This document shows positions 1 to 14,387 of a DNA stretch of 64,000 nucleotides, one piece after another (the stretch's first letter is position 1; each line of letters opens with the position of its first letter). The stretch comes from Dirofilaria immitis (Eukaryota; Nematoda; Chromadorea; Rhabditida; Onchocercidae): positions 2,170,001-2,234,000 of the forward strand of contig JAKNDB010000110.1 of assembly GCA_024305405.1 (NCBI GenBank), in the 5' to 3' direction. The position numbers and the translations under genes are program-made. The notes beneath the pieces are model-generated. The model was not told where the DNA came from and searched no databases. It saw only the letters and a list, made by a program, of their open reading frames with translations.

Positions 1-153
1 AGTAAATGAAAATTGAAGTGATTTAATTGATGGAAGTTTTAAAACATTACAGGAAAATGATAAAATTGGAAATTATTGCAATCTTACGAGGAAAAAGGAA
101 ATGTAGTTATTGAAGCAATTAGGCAAGTGAAAAAGACCCGAGATTAGATTGTC

Positions 154-197
154 GGGAGAGAGCGGGGGTGGGGAAGGGGAGGAAGGGGAGGGGTGGG
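154..197 (+). repeat. Guanine-rich tract with G-quadruplex potential
   Basis: Seven runs of three to five G separated by one to five bases lie on the plus strand, inside DNA that is otherwise strongly AT-rich. Four or more runs of at least three G with short loops meet the usual sequence criterion for a G-quadruplex. No gene is visible nearby, so a regulatory role is only a guess. Confidence 0.7.
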
Positions 198-3155
198 AGA
201 AGACGACGAGGAAAATAGAAAACATGTTTTAGTTCACTGAGAGCAATTACTTCCTGAAAAATCACAATGGGCTTTTGATGCAACTGCTATTACTTCAACT
301 TCTACTTCAACGATCATGACTACGTCGGCGAAATGATTGCTTTTACTTAAGGATCTATTATTCTCGATATGACGACGACAACTCATGCTTTTCAATTTGA
401 ATGGGAACCATCTAATACGGCATCATTTAAAAGCCTTTCTATCAGTTGCTCCAGTCCTTTGTTATATTATGACTTCTGCATGCATTATGCATTTTGCATG
501 TTATACCATCTCATGCAATTACATAGTAATGAAAAAGCTAAACAATTATTTGACACTACACTTCAATTTTGGCAAATTTCTTTCGGATAATTCATTTATT
601 TATTACATCTTCTGATTATAACTGCAATATTTTGAATTTGATGTATTGCAATAATTAATTGTAGAAATATTGTAATATGCTAATATTTCAAATAAAATCT
701 ATCGAATTAAAATTCAGGAGAAGTATGAGCATTCTTTCAAATATTATCTATGCTCTAATTATTATCCATCGCAAATAATTATTAGCCTTATTTACCTGCC
801 AACAACGCCATGTGTGATAACTATAATTTGCTATACTTAACTTAATAATATACCTGTGTAAATGCGATCATATGAGTCCCTTATTTGGGTTTAAGGTTTA
901 TACCTATCTTTTAATGAGCTTCAAATAATCTAAAAAAATTTTTATGAACAAACGCGAGATCTTAGAAGAATTTTCAATTTATGTTATCATTGTTAATTGA
1001 AAAAAAATATATAAAAATTTCGAATTTTATAAAATCTGAATTCTTATGAAAATGATAATAAAAATTCACCGAAATTTCATCAACTTGCCTTGTTCCCAAA
1101 CTTCGGTAAATGGTACATGAATTGTTCCGAACATATAACCCTCAACGATATTATTTCGTTCAATTGACCATAAGAAGATTGATTTTTGTGTACCTGAAAA
1201 GAGTAGCAAATTATATTGCCTTTTGAAAAGAAATGGAAATAATTGAAAGAATTCTTGGGATTACTTTAGAAAAAAATTCAATTCGCTGAGCAATTTTGTT
1301 TGCGAAATTCGTCAATATCTTTTTCTTACTCAATATATCTCTTTCCTTTTTTCGCGTTTCTTTTTACACTTTTTAATCAAAATCCAAAATTAAAACCGAC
1401 AAAAACCAAAGCTGTTCTTCTCAAAAATTTTGTAATACATTTGGAATTTTTAATTAAAATTTAAATTGTATTTATTAACGTAAAGAAAGGAAAATCCATT
1501 ATTGTGAAGTTGGATAACCTTGTAGATGAAACAATTTTCAATTTAAAAGAATTTAATTTTCCTTCTTTCACTATCATATGATTTAGTCGTTACAAAGTTA
1601 CGTAGTAATGGACTGATTTAGTTTACTTTTAAGTCTAATTAAAATAAGCAAAAAAACCTTCTAAATACTTTTAATTTTAAGATTAATTTCTTAATATTGA
1701 GATTAACTTTATTATGTTTAAAATGTTATAGATAACGATGAGGTATGTCAGGAAATGCTCAATATTAAAGTTATTCATCCATTTTAAATTTGGCAAATCT
1801 CGAATTGTCAATATTTTGAAATTTAGCAGGCTATAGCAGACATAGATGAAAGTTGAGGATGATAAGTGTGAAGAAAAAAATTGAAATTTAAAATGAAACA
1901 ATCAACTAACCTGATCAGCATTCTTGCAAGAAATTTGCAATTGATATGAATAAGCCAATAGAAACATTGGCAGTAATTGGCACTGCAGGAGTTTCATAAC
2001 AGAACTGATAATGTTAGAAACAGTGATAATTTCACATTTTTAAATAGCATAACTTTGAATTTATCAATACCTCCTTCTTGTTTCTCGACTATTTTCTCGA
2101 GTAATTTCAATTATGCACCTGAAATTTGCTTTTCAAACTTATTGACGTTCGAACACAAAATATACAATGAACTCGAGTGAACAATAAATGACGAAAAAGT
2201 TTTTGCTACGCCACTAATCTAATATTTATTATTCAATCATTTTTCAATTCATGAAAATTATTATTGAAAGAAGGTTTTCTTCTTTTTCAAATATAAAGAA
2301 TGGAAAAAATGAAGAAATTTTGATTTAAAGTAAGAATGAATTGAATTGAGACAAACTATAAAATGAATAAACTAAAAGGAAATAGCTTAACTTAAAGTTA
2401 CCTAATTAATAGGCGAAAAAAGTATTAAATTTTTGCAATTTCATATGAGAAGAAGTTAGTTATATTGGTTATTCAAGCAAAATGTACGAATAGAAGAAAT
2501 GACGAATTAAATGGTTTTCTAATTATCAAGAAAATTGCAATAAGATTTTTCTCACATTTCACTTTACTCTATATTTATTTGTCTATTAATCAGCTTTATT
2601 GGAGAGTTATTTTATCGAAAAAATCTACAAAAAATATTGTTACATAGAAGGAGTTAGTTGTAGATTTGATCATTTATCATCTTATCTTTAATTGATAATG
2701 TTTCAGTTTCTGGGACCGTTTCTTATTTCCAATATTTGCAGCGTATAATTTTATTTAATTTATAATGTGCTATGAGAAACCTCCTAACCTTTCATTCATT
2801 TATTTATTTATAATGTTTTAAGAAGAAGTTATTTTCTTTTCAGTAATTTCAGAATCTTATGTTAACAAAGTGTACTTCGAAGTTTCTCTCTTCGGTAACA
2901 ATTGCTAAACCTAGCTGTGATAATTTCAACCTTCAACTACTCATAACAATTTCTCTCAAATCAAAAATTATTTTTGCGTGAGCTAATCAAATGTTTCATT
3001 ATCTAACAATTTTTGATATCAATTCTGAAATGATAGATAAAACTTATTTCACTCGAAACATAAAGTATTGAAGAATGAATGAATATATGAAAAAGTGAAA
3101 AAAACTTAGATGTGAATGGATAAATATCGGAGATGGTTTCTTTTGAAACAGTTAC

Positions 3156-3260
3156 CAAGGTGAGAAGTAGCTCGAAATGTGTTTGGTGATGCCGGAAATA
3201 AGTTGGATTACGGTGGTAATGAGGAAGGCGTGGTCGTATTCACTAGAATGGCCGTCTTTT
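3156..3260 (-). CDS. Possible isolated exon, function unknown
   Basis: On the minus strand a 35-codon open frame ends in the residues ISSYFSPW. It is bounded by an acceptor-like CTTTCTCAAG at its 5' side and a donor-like TTG/GTAACT at its 3' side, and its length fits one phase set (1 + 34 codons + 2). The stretch is clearly GC-richer than its surroundings and uses codons seen in the real genes of this window. I do not recognise the peptide and found no partner exons. It could be an exon of a gene with long introns, a relic, or chance. Confidence 0.22.
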
Positions 3261-6200
3261 CTTGAGAAAGGAAATGTTTATACAGGCTAAATTCTGATTC
3301 ATTTCAATCTAACAATGCTTAAATCAACAAAAATGGTGGATGTAAAAAATTTCTTGTTATTTTTTTTTTTAAAGGTTATTTTCGGAAACGATGATTTTAT
3401 TCAGTGATGAGAGATGAATATAATAACATTTGCATTTAAATTCACTTAACCTAAGTACATTTAAGAGCGTCGAAAATATCGCAGTAAATGTATCGTTGTA
3501 AGCGAGAGAAGAATCTTACCTATTAAAATAAAATGCAAAGAAAAATATTACGATTACCTTTTACTTACAAGCTTCAATAGTTTCTCCATATATTACATCA
3601 ATACAATTATAAGAATAGATAATGTAGCAAGTATCAACAAATGTATTCTCCTTGCAAAAGTATTGCGTAATCAACGTGAGAATTAATCCATTAATATTTT
3701 TTCAAAATTCTCCATATTTTCACTAACTAAATTTGAAATCAATCATTATACATTTGGATTCATTTATTGGCTAATTATCAGTGATCAGTGATAAGAAAAA
3801 TGAATTCATTTAATTTATTATGAAAAATTTAAATTAAGACCGTTACGCAATTTTGGTTAATGTTCAGCTTTTTAGTTAATCGCTGAATTATTTAACATTA
3901 TACAAGTTACTTTCATTATCTTTTGATAATTTGTACAAGATTTCCAAACCGGAATACTAGATTTGATCACTGGATACATAATCTGTAACATATGCAAATG
4001 CATGCCTCAAGAGGCCTAGCATCGTGATTTAGAAAACAGTCTAAAAGCCAATAGCCAATTTCTTCTATTTAATCAAAATAACGGTATAATCAAATAACGG
4101 TATAACTGAAACCTAAATTTTAATGTTATTGCTAAAATAATTATTTCTATTGCACTGGTTTTTTGCACCCAAAAGCAATTTCAAAAATTATATTTCTTTA
4201 TTTAATCTTTCAGTTCTTGGAATGTTCAAACTTGATCATCTAACCAGTAATTCAAGTTAAGATCCTGCCGACTTGTAATTAACATCCGGAAATCGTCGTT
4301 ATTTCTTCAAAACTTTTGCAATCATAAAGTAATAATTTTCCCATATACTGAAACAAAATGTAGGAGAAAAATCAATTCTATTGCCCAAGAAATCCATCGA
4401 ATAAACTCTTAAGTGAGGAGTTTCCTCAAGAAATGTAAGGGAAAAAAATCTAAAATACAAATATATTGTCGTGAAAAACATTTCATCTTTTAATCATTAT
4501 TTCCCGCATTTCCAATCTGTAAAGCACACATAAATTAATTGTTTACTTAGGAAGGAAATAATTTTTTCGTGAGGAGTTATTCATAAAGAAATAACGAATA
4601 CTTATCTGTTGATAGTTGCAATCTTATTATATCTCTGGGTTTCCTGAATCTTCATGGCTTCATACGGCCAGAAGCAAAAGGCTGAAATAATACAATGTTA
4701 TAAATATATTGCTCAGTTATCTCATCGATTTTCTGACCATTTCTGAAATATGAATATGAGTCACTTAAATGTGCCAAGAATCAATTATATATGTCAGAAA
4801 TCCCTTTTCTCTTATCATTGATATTTTAAATGATATTTGTGATTTTTCACTTAATTATTGGTTTAAAAATTCTCTCAATTCTTGGATTGACTATTGTGAT
4901 TAAAAAGAATAATCATCTGAAATCACAATATCATTTATCAAAATGAACTTTAGATAAAATGATAAATGTTTGATTAAGTTTGGACTTTTTTAAAAAAATT
5001 TTTCATTCATTCTTACATATACCGTAATACATTTTTATATTAAAATATGTGAAATCAAAAATTGCTTTATCAAAGCTAACGCAAGTAAATGGAAAAAATG
5101 CTGAAATATTCCAATTGATAGCAGAAGTTTAGAATTTTTAAATTGTCATTTTAACACTGATTTGAAATAATACAAAAAAAAGAGCGATAAATTTGAATGC
5201 AAAAATATGCGTGAAATATTGATAGCGAAAGATTCTTTGACAAAAATATCAATTATTGAAATGCCATAGAAAAAAATAATATCATTGAAATGCTCAATTT
5301 TCTTTTCTCAACTTTTTTGTTTCGAACAAAAAAATCGATAAAATATGTTGGAAAAAAGCGATCAAAAAAATAAGCTACAGGCCTTACCACTTGAAGTTAA
5401 GCTTTTAGGAATATTTTGCAAAAATTACTCAAATAGTTTATTCCAAACACAACCAGGATTCAAATATATCATCCTGAGAATAAAAATACATCTCACAAAA
5501 TTCGAATGATCAGAAATAGACTGTTTATCATATTTGAATCAATTGGATGAATTAACAGTATTTTATTGTAAGAAAAAAATCTTAGGCAGAAATATTGTTG
5601 GAAAATATATGAAAAAATTAATTTTAACCACATATTATCACCTCTTGAAACAATTGTACTTTTTTCAACAGATAATTTATGCTTTATTAAAAGCATTTGA
5701 AATCAATTAATCAAATTAAAATTATTTAGTGATATTTGAAAGTTTATCAAAAATTTATTAATAACAAAGTCTGTATTCCGATTATAAAAATATGCACATG
5801 AAGTAATTGTTGTTGTTGAAAATAATGTTACAAATATGATTATTTCAGTAATTGTTATTAATAAATTTTTATACGTCGTCTTTTTTTGTTAAATATGAAA
5901 GTTTCGAATAAATATTGTTGAGGAAACAGAGAATGCATGATTATTTCAATGACTGCTGTCAGTAAATTCTTGATATATAACGTTTTTTTCGTTTAAATAA
6001 AAAATCTTTTGATAAATTTGGCGATGATATTAATTTCGTATTTCAAAAAGTTGATTATTACAAATATAAATTCGAAAGTGGGCGTAATTAAAAAATATTT
6101 TTTATCCGAAATGTTAAATAAGGGATATCAAAATAATATTTATTCGAAATGAAATTTTTGAATCATATTTCGTTTTATGATACCTGGACGAAACATAAGT

Positions 6201-9200
6201 TGGCGAAAAAAACAAAAAGAAATAAGAAAATGTAAATATTTTTGTAATTTTTAGTTAAGATGAAGTCTAAACAACATGATACCTTGACTGATTTATTATT
6301 TATACACGGATACATTGATGATTTTTAATTTTTAATTTGATCTTTCTAAAAATTTTAATTAATCTTTTATAAACTTAGTTTCGGTGATAATGTAAAATAA
6401 ATAAATTTAAACTAAAAACATAAAGGAAAAACTGAAACTAAATCATAAACTATAAATTCAACTTTTTCAAGTTTTTTTTTATTTTTATCTTTGATTGTTT
6501 GGAAATATTTCACGGCTGGAACATTAATTAAAAAGAATGGTAACGTGAAGCCAAACTGTAACTTAAGAAAGAAATTTTATGTTAAATTTGATTCAGAAAT
6601 TCGACGAAATACTCTTTCTGTACTTTTCTTTTGCAATAAAATGATTTTTAATATACGCCGTATCTCATTTAAATAATTTCATTATCCGCGGTGACCCATT
6701 TCTCAGAATTTGCTTCCTAACAAATCATTTTTTTAAGCTAACAGTTGTACTATAAAATATGCACTATAATGATCATTCATAATCACAAATAAAATATAAA
6801 AATAGTTTTTATTACATTGCCTGATAATTATTGAAATGTATGAGTGGTTTAAACCTGAAATTTATCAGTTGAATATGATCCATTGAAAATCAAATTGAAT
6901 TAAAAATTTAATACATATTTACGACGATGCCATGCTATCATTCAGAACAATTTTTTCTTTTCTTAATTAATTGATGAATTCTTTGGGAGAAATTAAAAAT
7001 ATATGATAATCTAACTATATTTATTTATTTTTCTGTTTATTTCTCTTATAATCCTTCGGCAACAACATAAAATTATTTAACTTTTAATTACTTATTTTTT
7101 TCAAAAAATTGAAGAAAAAAGAAATAAAAGAAATATTATTAAATATAATGCAAAAGATACGAGAGAAACTTATAAAATTTTATTACTTCTTAACATTTCT
7201 TAACAATGAAAAACGATACAGATAATTATTTTAAATATTACTGAATAGAAAAAATTTGTTAAAATATATAATTATTTTTTAAATAGATATGTTTATAATT
7301 TTATTCATTTCTTTCCTGCTTATATTTTGTCAGTTGGAAAATTTATAAATTATATAAGAAATGCTGAACAATTAACGGATTGTTTATATCAGTAGTACCA
7401 TTAGTAATAATAGCAATTATTTATTTTATTCTTCTTGTTTAGGTTTGAATAAAAAATTATATAGTATTTTATGCTTATTAACACACAAAATTACAACTTT
7501 ATCAAGTTTATACGAATGTTTATTCAAAAGAATAGCAAGAAAAAAATTATAAACATAAATTTATAAAGATATAAAGAAAGAATTTATAAAAAATAATTTT
7601 GAGAATGAACGGTTTTTAAGTTTATACAAATGATTTAATTAAAGTTTTTCGGATTGAATAAGGATGAGAAATATATGTAACCTAAAATTGAGTAAATGAT
7701 TTTTAATAGTTTAAGTTTAAAATTTGAAACTTTCACGGATAATTTTAGGAAAGATAGATAACTTTTTTACATCGAACTTATTATTTGAATTTAATTCAAT
7801 TTTTTTAGCAAAAGAAACTGCGATTAAATTTTCAATTTGGTATCATCCGTTATTAAAACACTAAGTGTAATTATGATTCATTCGTTAAACTTTACCACTT
7901 TACTTTTGAAAATCAAGTGATGTCATCAAGAGTTTGCAACTTGAGTTGTAAACAAATATCGAAGTGCAACTAATAAGCAAAAAAAATATCACATGCATGA
8001 AATGTGAATTAATTCATGTTATAAACATCCAATATATCATCACATTAACAATTATTGCGAATAGAAACTTAATTTAAATTTTTATACTTAAATATCAAAA
8101 TTTGCTGCTTAAATAATTTAGCATTATCGAATATAAAATTTTACTATGCTATGTGACAAATATAATTTAATGATGATCTTATCAATTCATTTAGCTCATA
8201 AATTATTTTTTTAAATATTAGTTAATTTTCAATATTTGAAACATTAAAGTTTTAATTATTAATTACTAAGAAATTGAATCGTTGCAAAAATAAATAATAA
8301 TTGATTTGTCATACACTTATGACGAGAATATTTCGTAACTTTCAAAATGTACTTTACAATTTTGACGGAAATTTAATTATGAAATTTTCGAAATGATTTA
8401 AAATTTTTTCGTTCCTTTTTGCATTACTGTAAATTAATTCAATAGAATGTTTAAGCTTCAATTTTCCACAATTTATATTCAAATTTAAAACAATCATTTT
8501 AAAAATGCATATATTTATACGAAATACAATAATTTCACTAACATGTCATTGATATGTAAAAATAAAAATCAATTTTGCAAACTTCTAAAGGCTGAAACAA
8601 GAAATATTGACATATTATGATTACTATTTTTGAATTGTTAGATTCATAATTTAACTTATTTATTGAAAAAAAGTTCCTAAAGTTATTAATTTTAATAAAA
8701 TAAGATCTATCGTTAATATAAATACGATTTACAATTTCATTTTCATCATTTGATGCAAGATCGAAGGCATATTATAGCAATTTCTATCAATCATGATAGT
8801 TGCCATTCCGCCTCGTTTTTTTCCTTTTTGTCAAGCAATTTTCGAAAATTCAACCCCTTCTTCTATCCTCTTCTTTTTACTCAAAATTTTACTCTCTCCA
8901 CTCTGCTATCATTCTTCACACACTTTAATTCTTGTACTTCACTGAAATATCATCGAATTAATGAAGTACAATTTTCTCGTATTCGAATATAATAATTTAA
9001 AAAAAAAAGTGCAGCATCGCGATTGGTTATAAAAGTTTGGATGTAGGCTTGTGATTGCTATTTTCAAGTTGTCGAAGTGGAAATCGTCAGGCAGAAAATA
9101 AAACTTTCAACAGTAGTATCTTCAAAAAATTTCCATATAAACAAATGCTAAAACCATACTTTTAAAGTCAGCCTTATAAATTTGCTAAATTCAAAGTATG

Positions 9201-10048
9201 AAGAATGTTTATGGTTCTAACGCCACGAATGATTATATCGCTATGCTTCTCTACAAAAAAATTAAGCCAAAGAATTTGTGATTATAAAATATACTTGCAG
9301 TCGTAACAATACTGTTATAGCTTAATAAGACAATGAAGTTATTTTATAAAACATTAAAATTCTCATTTCAACTAACAAGGAATCATCGACAATTGAATTA
9401 AATTATAATTTGACTTTTAAATAACTTCGTGCATTTTCATCTTGTTCAAATCAGAATACTTAATGTTTACATGAAATAATTATTCTTTTTATGTCAATTT
9501 TATTTGATGCATTTTTTTAATCAAAATCTTACTACTTTCGTAAGATTTGTTTATTTTTCAGGAAATGATCAACATTTTTGGACAAAAAATGCATGTAGTA
9601 AATTCAAAAATTCAACAGAAATAGTCAACGTATACTACTATGGTCCATAATATTTATTTCATTACAACTGGTTATGCCAGTAAGGAGTTTTATACAGCAG
9701 ACACATAAACGAGACAAACTTAATGAAGTATGCGTCAAATTTTTCTTTCTCATTTATAGATTTTGAAAAAGTAATATCGAATAAAAAAAAATATATTCAA
9801 TAACGATTGATACCACAAATTACGTGATGATTTTTTTATGATTCAGATGATAATAGAATAATCTGAATTAGTTATTTCAATAAACATTTCAGTAATTGAT
9901 TTGCATTATTAACTTTAAAGTTTTTTCTGCAATATTTCAATACAATTTTTTATCTGAATTCTAATAAGTACGATTAAAAATATTAATTTAGTAAATGACT
10001 CAAAGTCTTTTAATTTATTTACTGATTTCTTTGTGTAATTAATTTCAG

Positions 10049-10690
10049 AAAATTGTAAACGATTTGCATCTAATGGATTTGCTAAAACGATCAGCTGAAA
10101 AAATTGGGAAGAAATTGATCCAAATTGCGGAATTTATCGGGATCAATCATTGCATGCAGTCATGGATCGAGTTTGTGAACTTTGCCATGAAATGTTTTCA
10201 TATGAAGAGAACAGTCTACGAGCTGAATGTCGGTTCGTATTTCATCTTTGATATTCTTTTAGAAAAATACTGAATAGAGAATAATAGAATCGATCGAAAA
10301 GAAATGATCATTATGTGGTTTATTCTACTTTTGTAATGATTCTTTTAATAATATGTTTTTGTTATTCAATATAACATTCCATTCTAACATCTTATTATTT
10401 TAAGTGATTTTGTAGCAAATCGATTACTATCATATCTATAATTATCTCCAATCTTAAATGTGGCAAATTACTGAGGAACGATCATTGATCTCATTCATGA
10501 TTTATCCGCATTCGAATACCTGAATCTATTGAAAAAGTGTTACAAAAATCTAGTGCTGGAAAAAACACTTTAACATAAATTAGACATAAAGTTTTAATTA
10601 ATTTTTTGCAGCAAGAATTGCTTCCGCAACAGAAAATTTCGTACATGTCTACAAATCTTCTCACCTTCGACAAATGATGTCGGAAATTAA
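10049..10690 (+). CDS. CHH/MIH/ITP-family neurohormone precursor (5' exon missing)
   Basis: Two exons, 10049-10232 and 10612-10690, encode the C-terminal part of a secreted peptide-hormone precursor of the crustacean hyperglycaemic / moult-inhibiting / ion transport peptide family. After a dibasic site (LLKR) comes the mature domain with six cysteines spaced C-x15-C-x2-C-x14-C-x3-C-x8-C; the x15, x2, x3 and x8 spacings equal the family pattern. Key stretches are CGIYRDQ, MDRVCELC and CRKNCF. The intron splits an Arg codon (CG/C) next to the fourth cysteine, and the stop is TAA at 10688. The part before and the part after 10097-10111 are in different frames: one extra base, most simply in the A6 run, joins them and also gives the correct exon phase. 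The signal-peptide exon lies upstream, unidentified. Family assignment is firm; receptor and function are unknown. Confidence 0.87.
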
Positions 10691-13149
10691 GAAATGATGA
10701 AACAAGAGAATGGAATACCGCTGGTGGCATAATTTATTTCAATTACTGTTGTTCTTTTAAATTTATTGTTTATCCGTATTTTAATTATTTTTCATTACGC
10801 ATTATCAATCTTTCAGCATATGTGCTAATATTGTAAATTTATCCAAAAATTTTATTGTCTTTCTTTAAATCCGATTCATCCAACGCTAATGCTGATTTAT
10901 TTTGCTCCATTTTTTCATTTGCTTAAAAAAATAAATACTTTTTAATTCTCATTAATTTAACAAGTTGCATTTCAAATTATATTAAATTGCTATGCTGCTA
11001 TGCTGCTAAGCTGCTAAGCTTCTGTTTTTCTTTTTATTATTCATCGTCATTACTGTTCATTTAATAAATATATTATTCTATTTATTCTAGAATAGAATAG
11101 AAAATAGAAATAGAACAAAAGATTTTTAAACAAATTCTTCCATTTTCTAAAAATAATTTTTATATCATTGTAATCCAAAAATAAATCTTAGAAAGGTTAA
11201 AATTTAAGAATTAATAAGTTTCGATCATTTAGAACAGTTTTCAATTTTCTTTTAGTATAACAAATGTAAAATTTTAAACTTGCTTATTAAAATAGCAGCA
11301 TGTATCAAAAATGTTCAAATCTATTGTTTTCAAATATTTTGAGCAAAATTTAGAATTTAAATATATGTATATGTTCCGTTTACAATATAACAAGCAGATG
11401 AATCATTTAATCTTTTAAGAGAGAATTAATTGCATATCAAATGGTATTTACCTTGCAGAATCTCCGAATAATTTTAAGACCGTAGTAATTTAAATTAACT
11501 ATTAATTTGTAACCTTGTAACCTTAAAATTTAAATTTCATTTTTAACTGATAACATCTTGATCAAAATATCGATGGCATTTTCAATGACATTTGTCGAAC
11601 TTATCATTTATCTTCTCTCTTTTCTTTTATTCTTTTTGGACCAAATCATGTTTGTACAAAGTACTGTTCTATTCGGAAACTAGCATATCTTGTATCTCCG
11701 ACATTAATGCTTGATGATTTATGATTGAAAGCCCATAAATGTGATGTATCCAAAAGTGATGTATAAACATTTCTCCTTGCTGGAATTTAATGAATCAGAA
11801 AAAGATTAAGGAAATGTTAATCTTTCTCAATTCGATAATGAATTCAATTGCAATAAGATGAAAGAATCCTAAATTCTAAAATGAGATTTTATAGAATTTA
11901 TTTTGACAAAATTATCAATTATATTGGAGAGTGAAATCCGATAATGAAGTTAATATTGGCATAAATTAAGACAGTTTAATTTAAGTATTTTCTATTCAAT
12001 CTTAAGAATGTGCTATTGATAGGTTTTAGATTCTTACAGAAAATAGAAGTATAATGAGGACTGCATGCTATTTCTATGTGACTTAATCATATTTGTCAAG
12101 CTTAGATGGATTAAGCTTTAGAATACTATTTGTTAAGCTGATAAAACTCTTGTTGATTTAAAATGCTTTAAGTTAATCTAATCGCTGCTTAAAATTTAAA
12201 TAGACTTCTCGATTCTTGTAATATTTTATCCTAAATGACTTTTTGCTGATCAAAACCCGAGATATGAATTAATTATTCGTTAACATTCTGAGGATCATTT
12301 GAAATATCGGTAGATAATTAAATATTTGTAGTTGCTATTAAATCACTGAGCTAAATGGCCGAATATTGGTGTAGTGATGTTGGTGATATGCAAATACAAA
12401 ATTCGAGAATAAAGGACCACTCTAACATTTAATCTTGTTCTCGAAATTCTAAAATTAAGTAAAGAAACATTCCAAAAGATCAAATGAATGATGCATGAAA
12501 ATTTTAAGCGCGAAAAAAGATAAGTGATAAGCATCGGTATCAGTAAGCAATACTTACTGGATAAGTAACGTGAACAAGGCGGGTTTAAACAATCTTTCAT
12601 GTTGGAATTTGTCTTTTAATCATTTTATCATATGTTGAATACATCAAAATTTCAATGTTTGAGCCAAAAATTATAGGATACAGAGAAATTGTTATTTTCA
12701 CATTAAAATTTAATTATATTCTCGAAAAAAATAAACAAAATTAAAAGGACACATTCTTATAATTACAAATACGTTCTATAATTCTTTTTTGTTCAATCTT
12801 CAAGAAAAAGTTATTTTATCGTATCTGTAATAGATGATTAAAAATTGTATAAGATAAGACAGCATAGTCTTCAATCTGTGCTTGCAAGAGAGGTTTATTT
12901 ATCAAACAATTTTTTCAGAAAATCTCGAATGTATTCAAATTTCATATTATAAAAATTTTCTTGAAATTGGTGATATTTGAATATTTCGAACATTCAACAT
13001 ATTAAAAACCTTTAGAATCAGTATATTAATATATTTTTTTATAATCATAAAAAACCGAATTTTTTTGAAAATATCATTTTTCCTTTTGAAAATATAATTA
13101 ATCAAACAGAAATGAGATGGCCAAATTTTATGTTTCTCTCATTATCATT

Positions 13150-13460
13150 TGTATTATATTATTTACTTACAAAAATTGTTTTGTAAGAGACTTTTAATTA
13201 AAAGTGCAGTTCATGATGTTTTATTATTTACTTGCAACTATGTTTGCATCTGAAAGTTTTATTTGGAAGTACGATTGTACTTTTAATGATGTTATATTAT
13301 TTACTGTGATGTCACATTTTTATTTGTTACTGTGTTTGTCTAGAAATTTTAATTAAAAGGGCAAATGATGATGTTATTTTATTTATTTGTAACTATGTTT
13401 GTCTGGAAGTTTTATTTAGCAGTACAACTGCACTTTTAATGAAATTATGTTATTTACTGA
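13150..13460. repeat. Degenerate tandem repeat, unit about 75-80 bp
   Basis: At least three diverged copies follow each other. Each copy contains a block like ttattatttactt, then ctatgtttg, then tgaaagttttattt or aattttaattaaaag, then a tacttttaatga end. Copies start near 13213, 13288 and 13369, with looser similarity on both sides up to about 13620. The unit is AT-rich and carries no open frame. It looks like an old minisatellite. Confidence 0.55.
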
Positions 13461-14334
13461 TAAAGCTATATTATCTGTTGGCATATATTAATTGCTTATT
13501 GATAACATTATACTATTTAAAATTGATAATGTCATATTACTAATTTGTAATTGTGTTTATTTGAAAGTGTATTGATGCTACTATATTATTTATGTGATTA
13601 TGCATTGATGATCTTATATTATTTACCATCAAGAATATAAATAAAAACTTTTAGATCTTTTTCATATAACATCAATTCCCATAAAAGAAAAAGAATATTG
13701 CAAATTTTCATGAATTTTTTGCTTGTTATGAAAGCTTTTTCTCTTTCATAACATATAACGAAGTCGTAGATGACATCAGAAAGACATTGATTGTTTATTT
13801 GTTTACCAATCACTGTATCGTTTTGTTGACATAAGGCGAATTCTGATCGCTTCAATTCTTTCCTTCGTATGCGATCGTGCTGGTGTAATTATAACTTCGC
13901 CAGTAGTTTCACTGCTAAAATTTAATTATTCTAAAGAAGAAATATTATAGATAATTAAATTAACATTTCGCTTTAAATAATTATTCGTTTTTATTTTTTA
14001 GATTCTTATAGACGTTAGATGTTTCTTTTATTAGTCTTTTTATTTATTTGCTTTTCATAGACTTTAAATGTCTTCTTTTTATTAATGATAAAAATCGTTG
14101 AACAAATTTGATTATTATGTAAACTATTTCTGACTTACCGTTTAAGATAAATCTCGACGCCTTATTTAATTTAGATTTTATAACCGTTCAAATGATTTTA
14201 TTGTTATTTAATCAATATATTTGCAAGTGGAAGGTAGCATTTTGGATCATTCAATTTTTATTCTTTTTATTTTAATTTTTTTCTTCAATATTTCCTTAGA
14301 ATCTTCAATCATTCAAATGGAAAAGAAGTAAGGG

Positions 14335-14387
14335 AAGGATATGTATCGTGGTTTAATAGTAAGGATATGTATCGTGTGTTTAAAAGT
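14335..14387. repeat. Two-copy 26-bp tandem repeat
   Basis: The block aaggatatgtatcgtg occurs twice, 26 bases apart, each followed by a T/A-rich tail. The short copy number and few differences suggest a recent slippage duplication in non-coding DNA. Confidence 0.6.

Larger units (their letters stand above)
1..10048. other. AT-rich gene-poor region
   Basis: No convincing gene was recognised here. Open frames are short, rich in AT codons, lack family motifs and are at the length expected by chance. Two local exceptions are listed separately: a guanine-rich tract near the left end and a possible exon at 3156-3260 on the minus strand. The last few hundred bases must hold the missing 5' part (signal peptide) of the neurohormone gene that starts at 10049, but I could not identify that exon with confidence. 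A weak candidate is the ATG near 9208, which opens a short hydrophobic stretch. Confidence 0.6.
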
